A stretch of DNA of 40,354 bases from Arthrobacter bambusae (GCF_022606295.1 NZ_JAHHZS010000035.1:1-40354); one strand, 5' to 3'; counted from the first letter of the stretch, positions 7,941-17,111 are shown. Translations and numbers: made by a program. Notes: a model not told the origin generated them from the letters alone.

Positions 7941-10825
7941 TGCACAACGAATTGATGGAAAGCGGAACCACTTTGCCCGGCACCACGCCCCGAAACAGTA
8001 GCGCCACCCTGACCACGGAAACCACTCCGACCAAGCGAAGGCACGTGAACAGCCAACCTCCAAGGCAGGACATCCGGACGCCTAGCAGCGCGTGGCGTTC
8101 GCGTGCTGACGCTTGGGAGTTTCTCGGGTACGCGTTCAAGCAGCTGGCAAAGGGCGGACCGGGAATGCAGTCGCGCTCCGGACTGCAGGACCAAGCCGTC
8201 CAGGCGCTGCGCCTTCTTCAGGCCATGGAACTGTATTGGGCGGCGCCGGGGCTCGCCGCGTTGGCGCCCCTACTGGACTGCATGGATTCGGGTGATTACG
8301 ACGCCGGATTGGACATGATCCGCGGGATGGCCCACCTGATGCCTTCCGCGGGACCGGGACCAGCCGGTCCGCGCCCAGCCAGCCCGGGACCGGTCAGCCC
8401 GGACCGTGTCGGCCCGGAATCAGGGCAGCCCGGGGCGGAGCGCTCCATTCCGGGTGTTCAGGACGAAGATTCCCGGGAGCGACGGCCTGTAAGGGAGCGT
8501 CCCCGGTTCGATGTCCTGTTCGTCGACGACATCACTGAAAAAGAAGCCGATGCGCTGAAGGCGGAATTGCTGGCCCAGCGGAGGCCGTCCGATGCCTTCA
8601 CCTATGAACTCATCGTAGTTCCCAGCTACGAGGATGCGCTGGTTGCCTTGATCCTGAACCCAGCCATCCAAGCGTGCATTCTCCGCCCGGGATTCAGCAT
8701 CGCCAGCAGCCAGCCGCTTGGCCGCGACCTGAGGAACTACCTTGCCTTCCTCGTGGGCCCTGAACTTGCCGGCATGCCGCCGTTGGGCAGGTTCCTCAGC
8801 CTTGCCGAGCAGATCTCCGAATTACGCCCCGAACTGGATATGTACCTGGTAGCCGGTGTGGCCATGGAGAGCCTCGCGGGCTCCCTGACGAAGCGGTTCC
8901 GGAGGATTTTCCGCAGGCAGGACAATCTCGACCTGCACCTGTCGCTGTTGTCGGGTGTTGCCGAGCGCTACCGGACCCCGTTTTTCACCGCGCTTCAGGA
9001 ATACAGTCGGCGGCCGGCCAGCGTCTTCCACGCCTTGCCGATCTCCCGCGGTGGCTCGGTGGGCAATTCGCCCTGGATCCGCGACATGGCCGATTTCTAC
9101 GGCATGAACCTCCTCTTGGCCGAGACGTCCGCGACGTCGGGAGGCCTCGATTCGCTGTTGGATCCGCACGGGTCGATCAAGGAGGCCCAAGACTTGGCGG
9201 CGCGGGCTTTCGGTTCCCAGAAAACCTTCTTCGTCACGAATGGAACGTCCACCGCCAACAAGATCGTCCATCAGTCCATCCTTGCTCCAGGAGATGTGGT
9301 CCTCGTCGACCGCAACTGCCACAAATCACATCACTACGCTTTCGTCCTCGCCGGAGCCCGGGTTTCCTACTTGGACGCCTACCCGCTGGACAAGTTCGCC
9401 TTCTACGGTGCCGTGCCCTTGGCCACGATCAAGGCCCGGTTGCTGGCCTACCGACGTGCGGGGCGCCTGGACGAAGTCAAGATGATCACACTGACCAACT
9501 GCACCTTCGACGGCATCGTCTATGACGTAGAACGCGTCATGGAAGAATGTCTCGCCATCAAACCGGACCTCGTCTTCCTTTGGGACGAGGCCTGGTTCGC
9601 CTTCGCCCGGTCCCACCCTGTCTTTCGGCGCAGGACGGCCATGGCCGCGGCGAGGAAGCTTGAGGCCTCATTCAGTGATCCCGGCTATGCCGCCAGGCAC
9701 GCCGAACAAACGACATCGCTCCACGATCCGGCGACGGGCGCGCCCGCCGATGATGAACACTGGCTGAAGACCCGGCTTATTCCGGATCCAGCGAAAGCGC
9801 GGCTGCGCGTCTACGCCACGCAGTCCACCCACAAGACCCTCACCTCGCTACGTCAGGGATCCATGATCCATGTCTTCGACCAAGACTTCAGCGAGCATAA
9901 CCAAGAGTCATTTCGCGAAGCATATATGACCCACACCTCCACGTCGCCCAATTATCAGATCCTTGCTTCGCTCGACATCGGGCGCCGCCAGGTGGAGCTT
10001 GAGGGCTTCGGGCTGGTTCAGAAACAGGCGGATCTGGCAACCATCGTTGCCCAGGCAGTGGCCCGCCACCCCGTGCTGAAGAATTACTTCCGGGTCCTCA
10101 CATCGAGGGACCTTATTGCGGCGCCCTATCGGGAAACCGGCAGTGCCATGCCGCTCCGGGATGGGCTGGCTGCACTGGCCGACGCCTGGCTGCACGACGA
10201 GTTCGTCGTCGACCCCAGCCGCCTCACGCTGGACATCAGCCGGACAGGGATCGACGGCGATACTTTCCGGCACAGGTACCTCGCCGACAAGCACGGCATC
10301 CAAGTCAACAAGACGTCCCGGAACACCGTGCTCTTCATGACCAACATCGGCACCTCCCGCAGCGCGGTCGCCTACCTGATCGAGGTCCTTGTCAAGCTGG
10401 CCGAGTCCTTCGAAGAGGAACAGCCGGCGCGGAAAACGGCAGACGAAGGTCTCGCCGCGGGCCTCACGGGAACCACTCCGCCGTTGCCCGATTTCAGCAG
10501 CTTCGCGGACCGCTACCGGTGCGATCCGCTCAGTCCTGATGGGGACATCCGTGCCGCCTATTTCGAGAGCTACAAGGATGGATCAACCACCTACCTGTCC
10601 GCCGGAGACCTCAAGGCCAGGATCGCGGAAGGCGAGGAAGTTGTTTCGGCCGGATTCGTCACACCCTACCCTCCGGGCTTCCCCATCCTTGTCCCGGGCC
10701 AGGTCATCACCAGCCAGGCGTTGGAGTTCATGGAGGCTCTCGATACGCGGGAAGTCCACGGCTTCGACCCGCTTCGTGGGTTCAGGATCTTCGCGGACAA
10801 GGCGGTCGAGGGCGCGCAGCACTGA
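7940..10825 (+). CDS. Orn/Lys/Arg-type PLP-dependent decarboxylase, extended N-terminus
   Basis: 961-aa fold-type I PLP enzyme of the acid-inducible ornithine/lysine/arginine decarboxylase group. The N-terminal wing/receiver-like domain (RFDVLFVDDITEKEADAL, residues about 190-320) precedes the catalytic domain. That domain has the cofactor loop GTSTANKIVHQS, the ring-stacking segment DRNCHKSHHYA, the Asp motif WDEAWFAF, and the Schiff-base lysine Lys632 in QSTHKTLTS. The C-terminal domain contains PYPPGFPILVPGQ. Family members are usually 715-760 aa. Here about 190 residues are added at the N-terminus, including a Pro/Gly-rich linker near residues 134-170. The start overlaps the permease stop by one base. 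The substrate among basic amino acids is not resolved. Confidence 0.85.
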   Translation: MHNELMESGTTLPGTTPRNSSATLTTETTPTKRRHVNSQPPRQDIRTPSSAWRSRADAWEFLGYAFKQLAKGGPGMQSRSGLQDQAVQALRLLQAMELYWAAPGLAALAPLLDCMDSGDYDAGLDMIRGMAHLMPSAGPGPAGPRPASPGPVSPDRVGPESGQPGAERSIPGVQDEDSRERRPVRERPRFDVLFVDDITEKEADALKAELLAQRRPSDAFTYELIVVPSYEDALVALILNPAIQACILRPGFSIASSQPLGRDLRNYLAFLVGPELAGMPPLGRFLSLAEQISELRPELDMYLVAGVAMESLAGSLTKRFRRIFRRQDNLDLHLSLLSGVAERYRTPFFTALQEYSRRPASVFHALPISRGGSVGNSPWIRDMADFYGMNLLLAETSATSGGLDSLLDPHGSIKEAQDLAARAFGSQKTFFVTNGTSTANKIVHQSILAPGDVVLVDRNCHKSHHYAFVLAGARVSYLDAYPLDKFAFYGAVPLATIKARLLAYRRAGRLDEVKMITLTNCTFDGIVYDVERVMEECLAIKPDLVFLWDEAWFAFARSHPVFRRRTAMAAARKLEASFSDPGYAARHAEQTTSLHDPATGAPADDEHWLKTRLIPDPAKARLRVYATQSTHKTLTSLRQGSMIHVFDQDFSEHNQESFREAYMTHTSTSPNYQILASLDIGRRQVELEGFGLVQKQADLATIVAQAVARHPVLKNYFRVLTSRDLIAAPYRETGSAMPLRDGLAALADAWLHDEFVVDPSRLTLDISRTGIDGDTFRHRYLADKHGIQVNKTSRNTVLFMTNIGTSRSAVAYLIEVLVKLAESFEEEQPARKTADEGLAAGLTGTTPPLPDFSSFADRYRCDPLSPDGDIRAAYFESYKDGSTTYLSAGDLKARIAEGEEVVSAGFVTPYPPGFPILVPGQVITSQALEFMEALDTREVHGFDPLRGFRIFADKAVEGAQH

Positions 10826-10833
10826 ATTCACGC

Positions 10834-10871
10834 ATTCCACATTGTGAAATTTGAATTTCCCCTTGTGGAAT
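10834..10871. promoter_or_regulatory. Inverted repeat upstream of dctA-like gene
   Basis: ATTCCACA (10834-10841) and TGTGGAAT (10864-10871) are perfect 8-bp inverted arms separated by 22 bp of A/T-rich DNA, about 75-110 bp before the symporter start. A weaker stem-loop (AACA-CCCC ... GGGG-TGTT, 10896-10921) follows in the presumed leader. The arms may be two half-operators or two sites in opposite orientation. The binding protein is unknown. Confidence 0.35.
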
Positions 10872-10944
10872 CGTGTGAGCGGGATTACATTTGAAAACAA
10901 CCCCCGAAATCAGGGGCTGTTCCCAAACTGATTGGTTCAGATCA

Positions 10945-12435
10945 ATGAAGATCCCAGACTCTGCGGCGCTGAAGGCGAGTTCGGCCCCGCGGAAGAAGAA
11001 GCCACTGTACAAGTCGCTCTTCTTCCAAATTCTGATCGCCGTCGTCGCAGGTGTACTCATCGGCCATTTCTGGCCGAACATCGGGTCCACCCTCCGGCCA
11101 CTGGGCGATGGTTTCATTCAACTCATCAAGATGATCATCGCCCCGCTGATCTTCCTCGTGATCGTCACGGGCATCTCGGCAGTGGGCGACGTCAAGGCGG
11201 TCGGAAGAGTCGGGGTCAAGGCCCTCCTGTACTTCACCGGCGCCACGCTTTTCGCATTGGTCTTCGGCCTGATCGTCGGAAACCTTGTCCAGCCGGGTGC
11301 CGGACTCCATATCGATCCCAACTCACTTTCGCAGGATGCCCTGAAGGCCCAGACCGGGAATGCGGCGCCCAAGGATGCAGCTTCCTTCATCCTCGACGTG
11401 ATCCCCACCAGCGTCATCGGAGCATTCGCGAACAATAGCCTGCTCCAGGTCCTCTTCTTCTCGGTCTTCTTCGGCGCGGCCATCGTCGTCATCGGGCGCG
11501 AGCGTTGCCTCCCGGTCATCAGCCTCATGGAAACCGTCCTGGAACTGGTCTTCAAGATCATGTCCTGGATCATGAAGGTGGCACCGATCGGCGCATTCGG
11601 TGCCATGGCGTACATCATCGGCCAGTACGGGCTTGACACGCTTGGGACCTACGCACTCCTCATCGCCTGTTGCTATGGGGCTGCCATAGTGTTCATCGCC
11701 CTGCTGTTCCTGGTGGCGTGGAGCTTTGCGAGGGTGCCGCTGTGGCAATTCCTGAAGTACACCCGGGAAGAGTTCCTCCTGGCACTCGGCACGGCATCCA
11801 CGGAGTCTGTCCTCCCTCGCATCATGACCAAGCTGACGAACGCCGGCTGCTCACGGGCCACCACCGGTTTGGTGGTCCCCACCGGCTACTCGTTCAACCT
11901 CGACGGCGCCGCGATCTACCTCTCGATTTCCCTGCTGTTCCTGGCCCAGGCCTTCGGCCACCACCTGGACCTCGGCCAGCAGTTGGCGGCCCTGGGTGTC
12001 CTGCTCTTGACGTCCAAGGGCATGGCGGGCGTACCCGGCTCGTCGTTCCTGGCACTCTCCGCAACGGCGGCTGCACTTGGCATCTTCCCGGTTGCCGGCG
12101 TCGCCCTGCTCCTGGGTGCCGACCGGCTCATGGACTCCATGCGCGTCGTCGTGAACCTCATGGGCAACTGCGTGGCCACGTTTGTGGTGGCTAAATGGGA
12201 GGGCCAGTTTGACCGCGACGTCATGGTCCGCGCCTTCCGGGGCGAAATCACCAACGAGGACTCCGCCATCATGCTCGGCGCCGTGGACGTGTTCGAAGCG
12301 CAGGAACTCGAACGGATCAGCGAAGGACGCGAACCCTCCCCGAAGTTCAGTGGCGGCCCGAATCCCGATGCGGTTCCGCAATTCGAGATGAGCAAGCCCG
12401 GCCAACACCAGAGTCCCTCCGTCAGCCCGGACTGA
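10945..12435 (+). CDS. Dicarboxylate/amino-acid:cation symporter (DctA-like)
   Basis: 496-aa member of the DAACS (glutamate/aspartate and C4-dicarboxylate symporter) family. Diagnostic blocks are FIQLIKMIIAPLIFLVIVTGI, the serine-rich HP1 equivalent ALGTASTESVLPRI, the TM7 sequence TGYSFNLDGAAIYLS and the TM8 block RLMDSMRVVVNLMGNCVATFVVAKWEGQ (split here as two motifs). The ATG at 10945 is preferred over an upstream in-frame TTG at 10891, although no strong Shine-Dalgarno site is visible for either. It follows the decarboxylase with its own regulatory-looking leader. It probably imports aspartate, glutamate, succinate, malate or fumarate. DctA versus GltP specificity cannot be settled by eye. 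Confidence 0.9.
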   Translation: MKIPDSAALKASSAPRKKKPLYKSLFFQILIAVVAGVLIGHFWPNIGSTLRPLGDGFIQLIKMIIAPLIFLVIVTGISAVGDVKAVGRVGVKALLYFTGATLFALVFGLIVGNLVQPGAGLHIDPNSLSQDALKAQTGNAAPKDAASFILDVIPTSVIGAFANNSLLQVLFFSVFFGAAIVVIGRERCLPVISLMETVLELVFKIMSWIMKVAPIGAFGAMAYIIGQYGLDTLGTYALLIACCYGAAIVFIALLFLVAWSFARVPLWQFLKYTREEFLLALGTASTESVLPRIMTKLTNAGCSRATTGLVVPTGYSFNLDGAAIYLSISLLFLAQAFGHHLDLGQQLAALGVLLLTSKGMAGVPGSSFLALSATAAALGIFPVAGVALLLGADRLMDSMRVVVNLMGNCVATFVVAKWEGQFDRDVMVRAFRGEITNEDSAIMLGAVDVFEAQELERISEGREPSPKFSGGPNPDAVPQFEMSKPGQHQSPSVSPD

Positions 12436-12454
12436 GCACCACGCACCATCCGCA

Positions 12455-12489
12455 ATCGCCCCACGGCGCTCCCGTGGGGCGATCTGTTT
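12455..12489 (+). terminator. Rho-independent terminator after the symporter
   Basis: A perfect 12-bp GC-rich stem (12455-12466 with 12472-12483) and a 5-base loop are followed by CTGTTTGCTT. It starts 20 bases after the symporter stop and lies just before the stop of the convergent sterol-carrier-like gene, so it may serve both directions. Confidence 0.8.
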
Positions 12490-12491
12490 GC

Positions 12492-12902
12492 TTAGGGGCT
12501 TGCGAAAAGCGGTAGTAGCTCCGCCAAGTCCGCGCGCAGACCCGACGCGGCTACCCGGCCGGCGTCGACGGCTGCGGACCACGCCAAACGGCCGGTGACC
12601 ATCGCGAGCCAGGTGGCGGCGTCGCACTCTATGACGTTGGGTGGGGTGCCCCGCGTGTGTCGCGGGCCCTCCACGCACTGCGTAACGCCGAACGGCGGGA
12701 CCCTGACTTCCACCGAATTGCCCGGGGCCCGGGCGGTCAGTTCTTCCAGCGAGTAACGCACCGCCGTGGCCAGGACGGCGCGCGACGGCGACATCCCCGG
12801 CCCGGCTTCTTGTCCCGCAGTGTCCTGCCCGACGGCGGCCTGCCATGCGGCGAGTGCCGCGCGGCCTTCCTCAAGGTCGATCCGGCGTCGTGCAATTGCC
12901 AT
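12492..12902 (-). CDS. Sterol-carrier-family (SCP2-like) small protein
   Basis: 136-aa protein resembling the bacterial sterol carrier family often annotated beside asparaginase in Arthrobacter. Recognisable parts are a C-terminal segment AATWLAMVTGRLAWSAAVDAGRVAASG, typical of the SCP2 lipid-binding fold C-terminus, and EVRVPPFGVTQCVEGPRHTRGTPPNV. The start is ATG 12902, 15 bases after the asparaginase stop. A TTG immediately after that stop (12917) would add five residues. It has no signal peptide or membrane segment, so it is cytosolic. A ligand or enzymatic role cannot be deduced. Confidence 0.65.
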   Translation of the reverse strand: MAIARRRIDLEEGRAALAAWQAAVGQDTAGQEAGPGMSPSRAVLATAVRYSLEELTARAPGNSVEVRVPPFGVTQCVEGPRHTRGTPPNVIECDAATWLAMVTGRLAWSAAVDAGRVAASGLRADLAELLPLFASP

Positions 12903-12917
12903 GGTCAGTAGTTCCAA

Positions 12918-13934
12918 TCAGTCCAGCAGCGCCGAAACGGCATGGCCGAGGCGGATCCTGCCCACCGAGTGGCCGCCGCCGAGGACGGGCTCCACGACTT
13001 TTTCGAGCACGCTTGACACGCCGGGAATGTCCACAGCGCCGGCAACAGCCAGAAGCGTGAGCCCGACCAGAGTGGCCGCGCGGGGATTCCCGTCGAGGAT
13101 CTTCACTGCGACAGAGGCGCCTGTGGGGGTTGCCAAGACCAGGACGCCTTCCGCGCCGCCCTTGGCGAGCACTTCGAGTTCGTCCATGACGATGGTGTTC
13201 GCCTCGCCGCGGCCTTGCACTGCCCACGGGTAGTCCAGCATGGACGTGGCAATGGTGGCCGCGCGGGCGTTGGAGCTCTGGTCCCGCGGGGCCCGGGCCA
13301 AGCGTGAATAGGCCCGAGCCAGCCCGGTCAGGGAAATCGCGGCGACGGGTGCACCGCAGCCATCGATGCCCAAGTGGGCGATTTTCTCGTCGCTGTATTC
13401 CTCGATCACGGACCGCACGCGCTGCTGCAACGGATGGTTGGGCTCCAGGTAACTGTGGGTGTCCCAGCCGTTCTCGGTGCAGGCCCAAAGGAACGCTGCA
13501 TGCTTGCCTGAGCAATTGAAGGCCAGTTTGGACTTGCCATGCTCTGAACGGATCAGCCAATTGCGGGCGACCTCGTCCTGCGGCCATGCCGGGGGGCATT
13601 GCAGTTGCTCTTCCCGGACGCCGGCCGCCTTCAGCATGCCTTCCACCACGTCCATGTGGTCCAGCGAGCCCACATGGCTGGCGCAGGCCAAAGCCACCTG
13701 GGCGCCGCGGAGCGGTACGCCCGACTGCATTGACGCGAGGGCCTGGAAAGGCTTGAGCGCGGAGCGGGCGTAGATGGGCGTGGTGATGTCGCCGAGCCGG
13801 GTCACAACGGAGCCGTCAGCGGAAAGAACCACGGCGGAACCGATATGGCGCGATTCGATGAAGCCGCTGCGCTCGATCACTGCCAGTTCGACGGCGGACT
13901 CAACGCTGAAGGTTTCATGCGAACTCAAGGGCAT
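12918..13934 (-). CDS. L-asparaginase (AnsA-II family, PF06089-like)
   Basis: 338-aa enzyme of the asparaginase family distinct from E. coli AnsA/AnsB. Family blocks visible are LAVIERSGFIESRH near the N-terminus, YARSALKPFQALA, CASHVGSLDHMDVVEGML, NCSGKHAAFLWAC, GIDGCGAPVAAISLTGLARAY and a late ILDGNPRAATLVGL. No signal peptide is present, so it is cytosolic. It probably hydrolyses L-asparagine to aspartate and ammonia. The ATG at 13934 begins close to the conserved region. It precedes the SCP-like gene by 15 bases, forming a two-gene operon on the minus strand. Function fits the nearby asparagine-permease-like gene, though that link is inference. Confidence 0.85.
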   Translation of the reverse strand: MPLSSHETFSVESAVELAVIERSGFIESRHIGSAVVLSADGSVVTRLGDITTPIYARSALKPFQALASMQSGVPLRGAQVALACASHVGSLDHMDVVEGMLKAAGVREEQLQCPPAWPQDEVARNWLIRSEHGKSKLAFNCSGKHAAFLWACTENGWDTHSYLEPNHPLQQRVRSVIEEYSDEKIAHLGIDGCGAPVAAISLTGLARAYSRLARAPRDQSSNARAATIATSMLDYPWAVQGRGEANTIVMDELEVLAKGGAEGVLVLATPTGASVAVKILDGNPRAATLVGLTLLAVAGAVDIPGVSSVLEKVVEPVLGGGHSVGRIRLGHAVSALLD

Positions 13935-13970
13935 GATGCAAGTCTAGGGTGAAGAAACCGTCTTCCCGGG

Positions 13971-15548
13971 CTACTCCACGGTCACCATGACGGACTGCCA
14001 TCCCGAGGCGCCGTCAGGCACGGGATCCGCCCGCTTTTCAGTCTGCAGTTCGCCTGTTCCGTCGGTGGCCCGGACCTTGATGTAGTGGGGTCCGGGAGTG
14101 GCGTCCCAGTTGTAGGACCACTGGCGCCACGTCACAACAGACGCCTCCGCGGCAAGGGTGGCTTCCGCCCACGGGCCGTTGTCGATCTGGATCTCCACCT
14201 TCTTGATGCCACGGGTCTGGGCCCAGGCCGTGCCACCCAACGCGACCCTGCCGGCCGGAACCCTGGCGAAGGACTTGGGCACTTCAACGCGGGCCATGGT
14301 CTTGATCGGACCCCGCTCGGACCAGCCACGGGTGGTCCAATAGGCTTTGCTGTCGGCGAATCGGGTGACTTCCAGGTCAACCACCCATTTGGTTGCGGAG
14401 ACGAAGCCGTAGAGGCCGGGAACCACCATGCGCACGGGGTAGCCGTGCTCCAGCGGGAGGGGTTCGCCGTTCATGCCGATGGCCAGGATGGCGTCCCTCC
14501 CGTCCTGGAGCACCTCCAGAGGAGTGGAGGCGCTGAAGCCGTCGATCGAGGTGGAGAGGACCATGTCCGCTCCGGGCTTTGGCCGGGCCTGTTTGAGCGC
14601 ATCGCGGATGGGCATGCCCAACCATTTGGCGTTGCCGGCCAGGTTTCCGCCCACGGGGTTGGACACGCAAGTGAGCGATACGTGGGTTTCTATCAGTTGG
14701 GCGTCGAGCAGATCCTGGAAGCTCAGCCGGACCTCTTGTTCCACCAGTCCGTGGATTCGCAGTTCCCAATCCTGGACGTTGATTTCCGGCACGCTCAAGG
14801 CGGTGTCGATCCTGTAGAAGTCCTTGGCCGGGGTGAGCCAGGGGGTGACTCCCGGCGTCGGGGACTGGACGCCCGCGGGGACCGGAGCAGCCGCCCGGGC
14901 CGGAGCTGGAAGTTTCAGCGAATCCCGTGCCTTCGCCACATTGCTGCGCGCGGCGCTGAGGAACCGGCCGCCGCCGGCAGCGATGGCCGCTGCGGCAACG
15001 GTAATGCCGGTAGCGGCGAAGAAGGTTCGGCGCGTGGTGGCGGGACGTTCGAGGCCTTTGGCGGCGGTGTCGGCCGGGGCGTCAGGGAAGGACCGCAGGC
15101 GCCAGAGCCGGGCCACCAAGAAGCGGAGCACGATGAGTCCGGCCACTGTCCCGATCAGGCTCGGTATGGAATCCACGGGCTTCACGCTGGCCCGTGTCAC
15201 CACGGCACCCACAATCACTGCGCCCATGCCCAGCACGCCCAACACGCCCAGGGCCCAATTGCGAAAGGCAACGACGCCCAGCACGCATGCGAGCACGAAG
15301 ATGGTCAGGCCCATGCCGACGAACAGGGCGGCTTTGTCATTGGTGCCGAAAGTAGTGACGGCGAAGTCCTTCATCCAGGGCGGCGTGAAGTCGATGAACG
15401 TAGAACCCAGCGCAATCACGGGAGTAGCCCGGGCCGTGAAGAAGGCGCCGATCAGTTCCGCAACGGAAAGTACGACGGCGGCGGCAGCCACCCCGGCCAG
15501 TGCAGCCAATACGGTGGGTCCCCTGAGCCAGTTCCTGAGCTTCTTCAT
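13971..15548 (-). CDS. Membrane-anchored molybdopterin (sulfite-oxidase-like) oxidoreductase
   Basis: 525-aa protein. The N-terminal third holds four or five hydrophobic helices. A twin-arginine-like stretch TTRRTFFAATG with a hydrophobic run follows, then an extracytoplasmic sulfite-oxidase-fold Moco domain and a C-terminal dimerisation (Ig-like) domain. The Moco-ligating cysteine is Cys294 in SLTCVSNPVGGNLAG. PLEHGYPVRMVVPGLYG and SATKWV are further family motifs. The start is ATG 15548. The frame stays open for 36 more codons upstream, but that part is made of the intergenic repeat element at 15585-15748. It likely transfers Tat-exported Moco enzyme activity to a membrane electron acceptor. 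The substrate (sulfite, sulfoxide or other) is unknown. Confidence 0.85.
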   Translation of the reverse strand: MKKLRNWLRGPTVLAALAGVAAAAVVLSVAELIGAFFTARATPVIALGSTFIDFTPPWMKDFAVTTFGTNDKAALFVGMGLTIFVLACVLGVVAFRNWALGVLGVLGMGAVIVGAVVTRASVKPVDSIPSLIGTVAGLIVLRFLVARLWRLRSFPDAPADTAAKGLERPATTRRTFFAATGITVAAAAIAAGGGRFLSAARSNVAKARDSLKLPAPARAAAPVPAGVQSPTPGVTPWLTPAKDFYRIDTALSVPEINVQDWELRIHGLVEQEVRLSFQDLLDAQLIETHVSLTCVSNPVGGNLAGNAKWLGMPIRDALKQARPKPGADMVLSTSIDGFSASTPLEVLQDGRDAILAIGMNGEPLPLEHGYPVRMVVPGLYGFVSATKWVVDLEVTRFADSKAYWTTRGWSERGPIKTMARVEVPKSFARVPAGRVALGGTAWAQTRGIKKVEIQIDNGPWAEATLAAEASVVTWRQWSYNWDATPGPHYIKVRATDGTGELQTEKRADPVPDGASGWQSVMVTVE

Positions 15549-15584
15549 GCAGGTTGTTCGTAGCCGGGAGCCCCCGGGATGGGT

Positions 15585-15748
15585 TGGACATGCTCCGTCC
15601 TGGTGCCCGCGGTCCAGGAATGGACATGCTCCGCGTTGGTGCTCAGGAGTGGACATATCAGTGTAATGCCCGTTGCTCGTAGCGAAGGGTGGGCATGTCC
15701 GGTGGCGTCCGCTGGTGGAGGCAGCAGAAGAAGGGGCATGTCCGGTGG
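15585..15748. repeat. Mirror-symmetric GGACATG element, copy A
   Basis: Intergenic element between the divergent Moco oxidoreductase and purD genes. Left units TGGACATGCTCC occur at 15585-15596 and 15621-15632. A degenerate centre TGGACATATCAGTGTAATGCC starts near 15650. Right units in the opposite sense (GGGCATGTCCGGTGG) occur at about 15691 and 15733. The same layout recurs at 24051-24218 and 31345-31478. It keeps reading frames open on both strands, which inflates automatic start calls of both flanking genes. It also occupies the space where the purD promoter should be. Confidence 0.75.
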
Positions 15749-15797
15749 TGGAGACAGCTTAGGAGTCCTGCCCCCGCACAAAGTACCCTTGAAGACT

Positions 15798-17108
15798 GTG
15801 AAGGTACTCGTCATTGGCCCCGGCGGCCGCGAACACGCAATTGTCCGCTCCTTGCTCAAGGATCCCAACGTTTCCGAGGTCCACGCGGCTCCAGGAAACG
15901 CGGGCATCGCCAAGCTGGTCCCCACGTACGCGATCGACGGGAACAATCCCGGCGCCGTCGCTGCGCTTGCTGCAAAGCTCGCGGTTGACCTGGTTGTTGT
16001 CGGACCGGAGGCTCCGCTCGCGGCAGGCGTATCCGATGCTGTCCGCGAAACCGGCATCCCGGTCTTTGGCCCCAGCAAGGCCGCTGCGCAGCTCGAAGCC
16101 TCCAAAGCGTTCGCCAAGGAAGTCATGGCCGAAGCCGGCGTGCCCACCGCCATGGCCCGCGTGGCAACAAACGCCGCAGAGGCTGCTGACGCGCTGGACA
16201 CTTTCGGCGCTCCGCATGTCGTCAAGGATGACGGATTGGCCGCAGGAAAGGGCGTCGTGGTCACCAATGACCGCGAGGAAGCACTCGCCCACGCCCAGGC
16301 ATGTTTCGACGCCGGTGGAACCGTGGTGATCGAGGAGTTCCTCGACGGACCCGAGGTTTCCCTGTTCGTGCTGTGCGACGGCCGCACCACGGTGCCGCTG
16401 TCCCCGGCGCAGGACTTCAAGCGGATCTTCGACAATGACGAAGGCCCCAACACCGGTGGCATGGGCGCTTACACCCCTCTCGACTGGGCACCTGTTGGCC
16501 TGGTCCAGGAAGTCATCGACCGCGTCGCCCAGCCCACCGTGGACGAGATGGCCAGCCGCGGAACTCCGTTCGTCGGCGTCCTCTACTGCGGCCTGGCCCT
16601 GACTTCCCGCGGCACGCGCGTCATCGAATTCAACGTCCGCTTCGGCGATCCCGAAACGCAGGCCGTCCTGGCCCGGCTCAAGACCCCTCTCGGTGCCCTC
16701 ATGCTGGCAGCCGCGAAGGGCGAACTGGACCAGGCCGAAGAGCTGCGCTGGTCGAAGGAGTCGGCCGTCGCCGTCGTCGTCGCCGCTGAAAACTACCCGG
16801 ACGCACCCCGCACCGGGGACCGCATCCGCGGCCTGAACAAGGTAGACGCGCTGGAAGGCGTCCACGTCATCCACGCCGGCACCAAGCTGGACGAAGAAGG
16901 CCGGATTGTCTCCGCCGGGGGCCGCGTGCTGGCCGTTGTGGCGTTGGGAACGGACCTCGTGGAGGCCCGCGAGCGGGCGTACGACGGCGTGGAGCTGGTC
17001 CAGCTCGACGGCGGACAGTTCCGTACCGATATCGCCGGCAAGGCAGCCCGCGGCGAGATCCATGTGGTCTCCCCGGCCACCGGCTCCATCCCGAATGTGA
17101 AGGCCTGA
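15798..17108 (+). CDS. purD: Phosphoribosylamine-glycine ligase
   Basis: ATP-grasp GAR synthetase of 436 aa, the second step of de novo purine synthesis (5-phosphoribosylamine + glycine + ATP to GAR). It starts VKVLVIGPGGREHAI, the typical PurD N-terminus. Further motifs are KAFAKEVMAEAGVPTA, the ATP-grasp lysine block VVKDDGLAAGKGVVV, the DNDEGPNTGGMGAYTP segment and the metal-site FNVRFGDPETQ. The start is GTG 15798 with GAAG just upstream; TTG 15789 is an alternative. An in-frame extension back to 15579 is repeat element, not PurD. It is followed by purC after 3 bases, a tight purine operon. Length is normal for the family. Confidence 0.96.
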   Translation: MKVLVIGPGGREHAIVRSLLKDPNVSEVHAAPGNAGIAKLVPTYAIDGNNPGAVAALAAKLAVDLVVVGPEAPLAAGVSDAVRETGIPVFGPSKAAAQLEASKAFAKEVMAEAGVPTAMARVATNAAEAADALDTFGAPHVVKDDGLAAGKGVVVTNDREEALAHAQACFDAGGTVVIEEFLDGPEVSLFVLCDGRTTVPLSPAQDFKRIFDNDEGPNTGGMGAYTPLDWAPVGLVQEVIDRVAQPTVDEMASRGTPFVGVLYCGLALTSRGTRVIEFNVRFGDPETQAVLARLKTPLGALMLAAAKGELDQAEELRWSKESAVAVVVAAENYPDAPRTGDRIRGLNKVDALEGVHVIHAGTKLDEEGRIVSAGGRVLAVVALGTDLVEARERAYDGVELVQLDGGQFRTDIAGKAARGEIHVVSPATGSIPNVKA

Positions 17109-17111
17109 ACC

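Noticed and set aside
15549..15797. In-frame N-terminal extensions of purD and of the Moco oxidoreductase
   Set aside because: Both extensions consist of the GGACATG repeat element and are absent from the known N-termini of the families; GTG 15798 and ATG 15548 are better.
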